Made by a program: the position numbers and the translations under genes. Source: Microcaldota archaeon (GTDB lineage: Archaea; Micrarchaeota; Micrarchaeia; Micrarchaeales; CABMGC01). Taken from it: a stretch of DNA of 13,329 nucleotides. The stretch spans positions 1 through 13,329 of the forward strand of contig DAHVAU010000045.1 in assembly GCA_027314465.1 (NCBI GenBank), read 5' to 3'. Of the stretch, positions 7,163-12,722 are shown one piece after another. Positions within the stretch are counted from its first letter, which is position 1, and each line of letters begins with the position of its first letter. The notes beneath the pieces are model-generated. The model was not told where the DNA came from. It saw only the letters and a list, made by a program, of their open reading frames with translations, and did not search any database.

Positions 7163-7179
7163 AAACATCAATTACATCA

Positions 7180-7581
7180 TTATACTATCCTTGAGGCTAT
7201 GCCAGCCACCTTTACGAAGCGCTCTACGACCTCCCTGGCCATTGCGCCCTTCACTTCAGTGCCTACGGGCAGGTTGTCCTCGCTGACCATTATTCCCGCA
7301 TTGTCCTCGAACTTGACGCGCATGCCAGTCGACCTCCTTATGGCCTGCTTCTGCCTTATGACTATTACGCGCACTGGCTTTTTGAGGTACGTTGCAGTGC
7401 CCTTCCTCACGCTTGCAGATATTATGTCGCCGACTCCTGCCGGAGTCACCTTTCCGTGCCTGCCGTCGGTCTTGCCTATTATGTGAATCATCCTGAACTC
7501 GTAAGCGCCGCTGTTGTCAGCGCACACAAGCACTGCGCCCGGAATGAGCGTTTTTGTAACGTGAGATGCTACTCCCTTCAT
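7180..7581 (-). CDS. rpl14: Large-subunit ribosomal protein uL14
   Basis: A 133-residue uL14, part of the subunit bridge region with uL19/eL24. Seen are TLIPGAVLVCADNSGAYEF, the GVGDIISASVRKG motif, the VRVIVIRQKQAIRRSTGMRVKFEDNAGIMV core with the family DNA(G) element, and GAMAREVVERF. The length is ordinary for archaea. ATG 7581 is preceded by GTGATC (7584-7589), in which the uS17 stop TGA is embedded. Confidence 0.96.
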   Translation of the reverse strand: MKGVASHVTKTLIPGAVLVCADNSGAYEFRMIHIIGKTDGRHGKVTPAGVGDIISASVRKGTATYLKKPVRVIVIRQKQAIRRSTGMRVKFEDNAGIMVSEDNLPVGTEVKGAMAREVVERFVKVAGIASRIV

Positions 7582-7585
7582 ATGA

Positions 7586-7879
7586 TCACTTTTCCTTGTT
7601 CGCCACTCCTGTCACGACGAACGACTTTGTCTTGCTGAGCCTCCTTGTCTCTGCTATGTTTACAAGATCGTTTGTCTTTACGCCCATGCACTCTGGACTG
7701 TGGGCAGGTATCCTTGACCTCTTTCTTAGCGACCTCTCGTACTTGTAAACATACCTTGCATAATCGACTTCGACTATGACTGTGCGCTTGGCCTTGTCAC
7801 TAACCACCTTCCCGGTGAACTGCATTCCTCTGTACTTGAGCCCCCCGTGTACGGGGCAGCGTGGGTCTGTGCATTCCAA
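7586..7879 (-). CDS. rps17: Small-subunit ribosomal protein uS17, TTG start
   Basis: A 97-residue uS17, a primary 16S rRNA binder. The archaeal N-terminal motif C-x4-CPVHG is present, then FTGKVVSDKAKRTVIVEVDY, YKYERSLRKRSRIPAHSPEC and the C-terminal RRLSKTKSFVV, all typical. The start is a TTG at 7879; the motif begins two codons later and no ATG or GTG lies close upstream in frame. The strong site AGGTGTGA (7883-7890) precedes it at normal spacing and contains the Rnp1 stop codon. Confidence 0.95.
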   Translation of the reverse strand: MECTDPRCPVHGGLKYRGMQFTGKVVSDKAKRTVIVEVDYARYVYKYERSLRKRSRIPAHSPECMGVKTNDLVNIAETRRLSKTKSFVVTGVANKEK

Positions 7880-7882
7880 GAT

Positions 7883-7890
7883 TCACACCT
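7883..7890 (-). promoter_or_regulatory. Shine-Dalgarno AGGTGTGA supporting the uS17 TTG start
   Basis: AGGTG lies a few bases before TTG 7879, and its TGA (7885-7883) is the Rnp1 stop. Its strength and spacing support TTG as the real start codon. Confidence 0.6.
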
Positions 7891-8176
7891 TTCTTGATCT
7901 GTAAAACTTCATGGCCTTGGAGATCCTCTCATGAGGCCTGAAACATATCTCCTCGCCTTTTACTGTGAAGGATTTACCTTCCGAATAAAATTTAAATGTT
8001 GATATCTTCTTTGACACTCTCTTAGTTCCGCCCGGGGTCTCGATCACGAGGGTGTTCTTCGTCTCGTCGATCACTGTGCCGTCGATGCCGACCTCCTTTC
8101 TGTCGAGGGAGCTGACAATCCTGCACCTGAGCCCTATTAGCTCGCTAAGGACTATATTTTTGTTATCATAATCCAT
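7883..8176 (-). CDS. rnp1: RNase P protein component 1 (Rpp29/Pop4)
   Basis: A 97-residue archaeal Rpp29-family subunit of RNase P, which helps the catalytic RNA remove 5' leaders from pre-tRNA, acting with Rpp21. The Sm-like barrel is clear: LIGLRCRIVSSLDRKEVGIDGTV, then DETKNTLVIETPGGTKRVSKK, then FTVKGEEICFRPHERISKAMKF. Its usual place is between uL29 and uS17. Here uS17 follows correctly, but uL29 is missing upstream and rnp1 becomes the first gene. ATG 8176 lies about 25 bp after the centre of a TATA box, so the mRNA is likely leaderless or nearly so. Confidence 0.93.
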   Translation of the reverse strand: MDYDNKNIVLSELIGLRCRIVSSLDRKEVGIDGTVIDETKNTLVIETPGGTKRVSKKISTFKFYSEGKSFTVKGEEICFRPHERISKAMKFYRSRKV

Positions 8177-8192
8177 GAGTATTTAGTAGCAA

Positions 8193-8209
8193 ACCTTTTT
8201 ATATATACA
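8193..8209 (-). promoter_or_regulatory. TATA box driving the rnp1-ribosomal gene block
   Basis: Minus strand TGTATATATAAAAAGG is a strong archaeal box A within the 72-base gap after the Lrp-like gene. Its centre lies about 25 bp from ATG 8176, placing the transcription start at or next to the start codon. No other clear promoter is seen between here and 2384. Confidence 0.65.
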
Positions 8210-8248
8210 TTATGCTCAGGGCAGGAATTACGGTCACACCCGCCCGGG

Positions 8249-9298
8249 CTAATCCGAGACGTTGTAGTTGTCTGTCGTCCACCTTATCGTGTCGTATTCC
8301 TTCCTGTTGTCAACGCTCCTTATCGGGAGCCTTCCCAGTATTACCCTGTCAACCTCCGCGTACTTGGCCCTTACAAGATGCCTGTGCATGGCCTTCTTGT
8401 AGTACCTCAGGTCGTGGGTGATAGCGGCATCGTAGCTGTCGAATATGCCCATCGAGAAGAAGTCGTAGCTGCCGACCAGCTGGTTCACCACCACATACCT
8501 GCTGGCTATGGGCGACTTATCATCATCCATGAGCGCCTTCCTGGACACGCTCGCATCTGACTCGAAGTTATCCTTCATGATGTACTTGCCGGCAACTGCG
8601 AGCATCTTTGTGCCTGGCACTGGATCCATTGATATCGTGAATCTCTTGATGTACTTTGATTCCACAAGCTTGTTGAACCTGTAAGCGACTGTGTTGAAGT
8701 GCATGTTAAGCTTCTTGCTCATGTCGCTGAAGCTAAGCCTTGAGTTCTGGTTAAGCAGAAGCATGATGCTTCTGTATTCATCAGGCAGATCAAGGCGCTG
8801 TAGAAGCTCATTGCGCAGGAGTATGAACCCCAGCTGCCTGTGCGCCACGTCTGACGGCTCCCAGAGTACCCCGTACTCAGACAGCCTTATCTGAGTGATC
8901 TTGTCCCAGTGCACGTACTCGCTGCCAGACTGCGCGTTCGCGTATATCATGAGGTCGTAGTGCCCCTTAAGCGTAGCTGCTATCTGCGGCACGTGCGATG
9001 ATGCAAGTATGCGGGCAAGCTTCTCGGGCTCTGGCTTCTTAAGGAACTTGGCAAGTATGAGGTGGCCGTTTGACAGCCCAAGCTTCTGTTCGTTTAACTC
9101 CATCGTGTACTTTATGCCTAGCTGCTCCTCTGCCTGCTTGAGCTTCTGGCTCACCATCCTGCGGTATGAGCCTGCAAGAACGGCAAGCCTGTTCACAGGT
9201 ACCCTGGCGTTGTTTGACAGCTCCCTGATTATCCTTTTAGTAAGAGCGCTGTACTTGTCATTGAACGCACTGCTGAATTCCAAGTCAGGACCGTCCAT
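8249..9298 (-). CDS. Tandem Lrp/AsnC-like transcriptional regulator
   Basis: A 349-residue protein made of two similar halves. Each has a winged-helix DNA-binding part and an effector/RAM-like part: HTH1 at about 14-74 (RIIRELSNNARVPVNRLAVLAG), RAM-like 1 at about 76-165, HTH2 at about 168-226 (LLLNQNSRLSFSDMSKKLN, then NTVAYRFNKLVE) and RAM-like 2 at about 230-330 (VVVNQLVGSYDFFSMGIFDS). Ordinary Lrp proteins are about 150 residues with one of each. An upstream in-frame TTG at 9325 would place the coding start across a perfect palindrome and upstream of the predicted transcription start. ATG 9298 fits the TATA box and the first conserved helix. The gene is divergent from a DMT transporter, which it may control. 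The regulated metabolite is unknown. Confidence 0.78.
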   Translation of the reverse strand: MDGPDLEFSSAFNDKYSALTKRIIRELSNNARVPVNRLAVLAGSYRRMVSQKLKQAEEQLGIKYTMELNEQKLGLSNGHLILAKFLKKPEPEKLARILASSHVPQIAATLKGHYDLMIYANAQSGSEYVHWDKITQIRLSEYGVLWEPSDVAHRQLGFILLRNELLQRLDLPDEYRSIMLLLNQNSRLSFSDMSKKLNMHFNTVAYRFNKLVESKYIKRFTISMDPVPGTKMLAVAGKYIMKDNFESDASVSRKALMDDDKSPIASRYVVVNQLVGSYDFFSMGIFDSYDAAITHDLRYYKKAMHRHLVRAKYAEVDRVILGRLPIRSVDNRKEYDTIRWTTDNYNVSD

Positions 9299-9302
9299 AG
9301 CA

Positions 9303-9319
9303 ACCCATCTGAGATGGGT
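9303..9319. promoter_or_regulatory. Perfect 17-bp palindrome, probable autoregulatory operator
   Basis: ACCCATCT-g-AGATGGGT: two 8-base arms around a single base. It begins 5 bp upstream of ATG 9298 and covers the predicted transcription start (about 9306) of the Lrp-like gene. A dimeric regulator bound here would block initiation, so negative autoregulation is inferred. Confidence 0.6.
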
Positions 9320-9326
9320 AGGCAAG

Positions 9327-9337
9327 ATTTAATAAAC
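9327..9337 (-). promoter_or_regulatory. TATA box of the tandem Lrp-like gene
   Basis: Minus strand GTTTATTAAAT, an archaeal box A about 33 bp before ATG 9298. It lies directly beside the palindrome. Confidence 0.5.
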
Positions 9338-9343
9338 CCGTAT

Positions 9344-9382
9344 CAAAACAACAATGTTTAGGTCCCATATTGTAAAATTTTG
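9344..9382. repeat. Imperfect AT-rich dyad between two divergent promoters
   Basis: CAAAA-ca-ACAAT (9344-9355) faces ATTGT-aaaa-TTTTG (9369-9382), centred near 9363 between the regulator promoter and the transporter promoter. The spacing and AT-richness resemble many Lrp-type sites, but the arms are short and interrupted. Confidence 0.35.
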
Positions 9383-9387
9383 GATGG

Positions 9388-9395
9388 TTTATAAA
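9388..9395 (+). promoter_or_regulatory. TATA box of the DMT transporter gene
   Basis: TTTATAAA, centred about 32 bp before ATG 9424, placing transcription start at about 9417 with a leader of only a few bases. Confidence 0.6.
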
Positions 9396-9423
9396 ATCCT
9401 GCGCGTAGTTATACTTGAGTGAG

Positions 9424-10659
9424 ATGGACGCGAAGAGGCTTTCATACGCATTTCTTATAATATCATTATTTTCCGGTGCATCGCTGCCCGTTCTGCTGGG
9501 CCTAGCAGGCTCGCTGGGCCTCTACGAATTCCTCCTCTTCGTCTCTATCTTCGCATTAATATCATCAATAATATTCGTGATTGCAAGAGGCAAGGCAGAC
9601 AAGCTTCTTCGCCTGTTCAGCGACTGGAGGATGCTCGCCATAGCGCTGGTCGCTGGACTCTTTAGCGTCATGCCAATAGAGCTGGGCATAGGGTTTGCCG
9701 AGCACTACATAACAGCATCGCTGGCTACTGCAATATTCAGAACGTCGCCTCTGCTTATGCTCCTTCTGCTCCCCGTAATCCTCAGGGAAAGGCTGAGCAA
9801 GTACCAGATAGCGGCACTTGCAATAGGCTTCCTTGGGGTGTATATCGGGGTGAGCGGAGGAGGACTCATCACAATAAACGCTGCTGAGGCGTGGGTTGTG
9901 CTGTTTATGGCGGCAATGGCGCTGATATATGCGCTGTCAAATGTGCTCGTGAAGAGGTTTGCATTCGACATGGAGGTGCAGCTTGCAGCCGCAGGGATAG
10001 CCTTCTTTGTGTTTTCTGCCGCCGTATTTGCGCTGTCCGGAGCGCATTTGCAGACGCCTAGCCCAGCGGACATCGCGCTTGCCTTGTACATAGGGGCGTT
10101 CTTCAACGTCTACAGCTTCTACATGGCGTTCTATGCCCTCAGGAGGCTCAAGACAACCCTGTATACAAACGTATACATGCTCAGCCCGTTCATAACATTC
10201 GTCTTCTCCTATGCATTGCTTGGGGAGGCGATAAAGCTCTATTACCTAGCCATAGCCGCTGCAGTTGCATGCGGCATAGTCATACAGCGCTTCGACAGGG
10301 CAGGAGGCACCTACATGGCCAAAAGCAAGAGCGCTGCCAGTAATGTGGCCATCTTCGACGTTACAGGCATATTCTCTGAGACGGGAGAGCAGGCCATAAA
10401 CGCATCGATAAACAGCGGGGGCAGGGTTCTTGGCATCAAGCTGCCAAGCGACTACAGGAGCTCACTTGGCGACGTGCTGGAGCGCCCGGATGGCAAAGGC
10501 TTGGTATATACAGACTCGCACGAAGGCATAAGCAATGAATCCGGATTCGTCAGGGATGTGATGGGAGTTAAGGATGGCGAGTTCGCACTGCTCAGGGTGG
10601 GACATATGGACGAGTGCGAGGACTTCTTCGAAAGCATACGCAAGCGCATATCCAGCTGA
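9424..10659 (+). CDS. EamA/DMT-family permease with extra soluble C-terminal domain
   Basis: A 411-residue protein. Residues 1 to about 285 are an integral membrane part with about ten hydrophobic helices in two EamA-like halves, typical of drug/metabolite transporters; ASLATAIFRTSPLLMLLLLP and the RERLSKYQIAALAIGFLGVYIGV region show the EamA pattern, repeated later as YTNVYMLSPFITFVFSYALLGEAIKLYYLA. A Lys/Ser-rich linker (about 290-305) leads into about 105 hydrophilic residues beginning NVAIFDVTGIF and containing GGRVLGIKLP, GKGLVYTDS and EFALLRVG, an alternating strand-helix pattern I do not recognise. Normal family members end soon after the tenth helix. ATG 9424 fits the promoter; a TTG at 9415 would add three residues. 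The substrate is unknown. The divergent regulator may control it. Confidence 0.88.
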   Translation: MDAKRLSYAFLIISLFSGASLPVLLGLAGSLGLYEFLLFVSIFALISSIIFVIARGKADKLLRLFSDWRMLAIALVAGLFSVMPIELGIGFAEHYITASLATAIFRTSPLLMLLLLPVILRERLSKYQIAALAIGFLGVYIGVSGGGLITINAAEAWVVLFMAAMALIYALSNVLVKRFAFDMEVQLAAAGIAFFVFSAAVFALSGAHLQTPSPADIALALYIGAFFNVYSFYMAFYALRRLKTTLYTNVYMLSPFITFVFSYALLGEAIKLYYLAIAAAVACGIVIQRFDRAGGTYMAKSKSAASNVAIFDVTGIFSETGEQAINASINSGGRVLGIKLPSDYRSSLGDVLERPDGKGLVYTDSHEGISNESGFVRDVMGVKDGEFALLRVGHMDECEDFFESIRKRISS

Positions 10660-10714
10660 GGTACAAGTTACATAATAACAGGGTTTGGCATTGGAAGTGG
10701 TAGTTTCTATCAGG

Positions 10715-10723
10715 ATATATAAA
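10715..10723 (+). promoter_or_regulatory. TATA box preceding the hairpin RNA
   Basis: ATATATAAA, the strongest box A in this interval. The expected transcription start about 25 bp on, near 10745, coincides with the first base pair of the hairpin (T10746). Confidence 0.6.
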
Positions 10724-10744
10724 CTTGCTCGGTATTAATAGTAA

Positions 10745-10822
10745 CTGTTAAGGTTGTGCATAACCCAACCCAACAACCCAACCAGGTGCACTCCTTAACA
10801 TCTCTTTTTGCATCTCTTTTTT
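10745..10822 (+). ncRNA. Candidate small structured RNA (or attenuator-like leader) upstream of the kinases
   Basis: The outer stem is TGTTAAGG (10746-10753) with CCTTAACA (10793-10800), eight perfect pairs. After a 2/1 internal loop the inner stem is GTGCA (10756-10760) with TGCAC (10787-10791), five perfect pairs plus a closing U-G. The apical loop, 10762-10785, contains almost only C and A, with ACCCAACC occurring twice (10763-10770 and 10776-10783). The outer stem starts where the upstream TATA box predicts transcription, and T-tracts follow within 3-20 bases of its end. The RNA would be about 65-78 nt. It is not a tRNA or C/D box RNA. No long open frame fits. Alternatively it is the 5' leader of the kinase mRNA with a terminator-like switch. 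Confidence 0.6.
10799..10821 (+). terminator. Duplicated T-tract, probable archaeal terminator
   Basis: CATCTCTTTTT occurs twice in tandem (10799-10809 and 10811-10821) separated by one G. Archaeal RNA polymerase is known to stop at T-rich tracts in the non-template strand. The first copy begins within the end of the hairpin. The second runs directly into the TATA-like box of the kinase gene. Confidence 0.55.
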
Positions 10823-10826
10823 ATAT
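10818..10826 (+). promoter_or_regulatory. TATA-like box of the kinase operon
   Basis: TTTTTATAT, centred about 32 bp before ATG 10854; transcription would start near 10848. It overlaps the second T-tract. It is weaker in form than the box at 10715-10723. Confidence 0.45.
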
Positions 10827-10853
10827 GTTGGTTGAGTAGCTCATTTGCTGTTT

Positions 10854-11774
10854 ATGAAGAAGATAGTCATACTGGGGTCCATAAACCTTGAGGTAGTCGT
10901 GCAGCAGATTGCAGGCGCTGAACATGACGGCGTGTCCTGTGGGCTTGGGGGCAAGGGTGCAAACATGGCTATAGCTGCCCGCAGGCTGGGAGCAGATGTG
11001 AGATTCTATTCGAAGGTAGGTGACGATGGCATAGGAGGCTCACTGCTCCATTACCTAAAGGGCGAGGGCATTGGCTCTTCAGGCGTGTTTGTGGGAAAAG
11101 GCGTTGGCAGCAACGTGAGCCTTCTGCTGCTTGGCAAGGATGGCGATTACAATGTATCAAGATCCGGATGGGGATACAAGAGCATCACAAGCCCTGAAGT
11201 AGGCAGCATAAAGCTTGACGGCTCTGAGATAGTCATATCTGCGATATCGTTCCCGCAGACCATGATATCGAAGCTGTTCGCCAAGGCAAGGAAGGCAGGG
11301 TGCACGATAATGCTAAACTGTGGACCAGTAGCCGAGGTCGACACCAGGCTACTGCGCATGTCTGATTATATGGTCATGAATGAGGCAGAGTTCGCATTCC
11401 ATGCAAAGGCAAAAAAGATCAGGCATGGCGATGCGAAAGGCATAGCGGGGCTTTCAGGCAGGATACGCAGGAAGGGGCAGGTGATTGTGGTGACAATGGG
11501 GGAGAAGGGTTTTGTAGCAATAAGCGACAGCGGGGCGATAACTGAGGGCGGATACCGTGTGAGGGCAGCTAACACGAGCGGGGCCGGAGATTGCTTTATC
11601 GGCGCGATAGCCGCATGTCTGGCCAATGGCAAGGGCCTTGAGTATGCGCTTGGATTTGCTAACGCTGCAGCTGCAGTGAGTGTCCAGGGCCTCGGAGCAG
11701 CATCGAGCATGCCGCACAGGCGTGAAGTGGAAAGGATGCTCTCCAGGAAAGAGACGCAGCAGGTATCTTTGTGA
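10854..11774 (+). CDS. PfkB/ribokinase-family carbohydrate kinase (diverged copy)
   Basis: A 306-residue ATP-dependent kinase of the ribokinase fold. The glycine motif GGKGAN is at 32-37 and the ATP/anion-hole motif N240-T-S-G-A-G-D246 is near the C-terminus; D246 is the expected catalytic base. Two positions differ from its neighbour. The N-terminal NxD motif, whose Asp contacts the sugar in ribokinase, reads N11-L-E13. The DTxGAGD motif starts with Asn. The latter is allowed by the PfkB pattern; the former is unusual. ATG 10854 is chosen over a TTG at 10845, which adds three residues and lacks support. It is the first gene of a two-gene operon, 18 bases from the second kinase. The substrate is unknown; ribose, a nucleoside or ribose-1-phosphate are options by family. 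Confidence 0.9.
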   Translation: MKKIVILGSINLEVVVQQIAGAEHDGVSCGLGGKGANMAIAARRLGADVRFYSKVGDDGIGGSLLHYLKGEGIGSSGVFVGKGVGSNVSLLLLGKDGDYNVSRSGWGYKSITSPEVGSIKLDGSEIVISAISFPQTMISKLFAKARKAGCTIMLNCGPVAEVDTRLLRMSDYMVMNEAEFAFHAKAKKIRHGDAKGIAGLSGRIRRKGQVIVVTMGEKGFVAISDSGAITEGGYRVRAANTSGAGDCFIGAIAACLANGKGLEYALGFANAAAAVSVQGLGAASSMPHRREVERMLSRKETQQVSL

Positions 11775-11792
11775 TTATTTGAGAGTGAGGCA

Positions 11793-12701
11793 ATGAGCAA
11801 GATAGTAGTTCTTGGAGACCTGAACCTTGACCTGATAGTAAGGCCAGATCGGATAGGAGAGAAGGCGACGATAAAGGAGCTGGGCACGTTCCTGGGAGGA
11901 CAGGCAGCCAATCAGGTATTTGCAGCGAAGAGGCTTGGCGCCGACGCCAAGCTCTACACCAAGATAGGCAACGATCTTTTCGGCGTTGTTCTTGAGGGCA
12001 TGCTGGAAAAGGAGGGCATAAAATCAGGCATATTCAAGGGCGATGGCATCCCCACTGGCACCGCCATACTCTTCATAGACGATAATGGCAAGAGCCCGGT
12101 GAGCTGCGCTGTGAGCGGAGGGCATGTTCACATGACAGATGCAGAGATAGATCGCATAAAGCTTGACGGCTCAGAAGTGGTGGTGTCAGAGCTTCTCATG
12201 CCGGACAGGCCGCTGCTAAGATTCCTGAAAAGGGCCAAGAACAAGGGCTGCATGATAATCCTGAACTGCTCCCCTATCAGAAAGTGCAGCACGGAGCTGA
12301 TGTCCCTGCCAGATTACCTGATCATGAACGACTTCGAGTTCTCCTATTTCGCAGGACTCAAGCAGGGGACCCCAATAGACGAATCAGAGGTTCGCATGTT
12401 CTCATCGAGGATAATCGGCAAAGGACAGACATTGATAGTCACGCTAGGGAGCAGAGGGGTGTTCGCAGTCAACGGAAAGACAATGGTGATGATACCGGGC
12501 CACAAGGTCAAGGCGATAGACACCATAGGCGCAGGGGACTGTTTTATCGGCGCCTTCTCATCGGCGATGTCAAGGGAAGACACGCTCGAGGATGCGCTTA
12601 GGTTCGCAAACGCCGCTGCAGCTGTGAGCGTTCAGCGACGAGGGGCCAGCGCGTCTATGCCGTACCTAAAGGACGTGATGAAGCAGCTCAAGGCAAAGTA
12701 G
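11793..12701 (+). CDS. PfkB/ribokinase-family carbohydrate kinase
   Basis: A 302-residue paralogue of the preceding kinase. N11-L-D13 keeps the sugar-contacting Asp. GGQAAN is at 35-40, and the canonical DTIGAGD at 243-249 has D249 as catalytic base. The two kinases share long stretches: IKLDGSE, then an NC-P-containing turn (LNCSPIRK here, LNCGPVAE there), FANAAAAVSVQ and a SMP motif near the end. This points to tandem duplication. GTGAGG just before ATG 11793 is a good ribosome-binding site. A convergent isomerase gene begins 21 bases after its stop. The substrate cannot be read from the sequence. Confidence 0.92.
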   Translation: MSKIVVLGDLNLDLIVRPDRIGEKATIKELGTFLGGQAANQVFAAKRLGADAKLYTKIGNDLFGVVLEGMLEKEGIKSGIFKGDGIPTGTAILFIDDNGKSPVSCAVSGGHVHMTDAEIDRIKLDGSEVVVSELLMPDRPLLRFLKRAKNKGCMIILNCSPIRKCSTELMSLPDYLIMNDFEFSYFAGLKQGTPIDESEVRMFSSRIIGKGQTLIVTLGSRGVFAVNGKTMVMIPGHKVKAIDTIGAGDCFIGAFSSAMSREDTLEDALRFANAAAAVSVQRRGASASMPYLKDVMKQLKAK

Positions 12702-12722
12702 CCTTACGGCGATGCAAATGTC

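Larger units (their letters stand above)
10660..10853. other. Non-coding interval between the transporter and the kinase operon
   Basis: A 194-bp region without a plausible protein gene. In order it holds an unexplained stretch (10660-10710), a TATA box (10715-10723), a two-part hairpin with a C/A-only loop (10746-10800), two tandem copies of a T-tract (10799-10821) and a second TATA-like box (10818-10826) before the kinase ATG at 10854. Each element has its own entry. Confidence 0.8.

Noticed and set aside
8242..8249. GCCCGGGC palindrome at the end of the Lrp-like gene as terminator
   Set aside because: Only 8 bases with no loop and no T-run on the minus strand. It is too weak to annotate.
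9299..9325. TTG 9325 as start of the Lrp-like gene
   Set aside because: It would put the palindrome inside the gene and lies upstream of the transcription start predicted from the TATA box.
10745..10822. H/ACA or C/D guide RNA identity for the hairpin
   Set aside because: An ACA lies at the stem base, but there is no guide pocket of proper size and no kink-turn; no C or D box is present.
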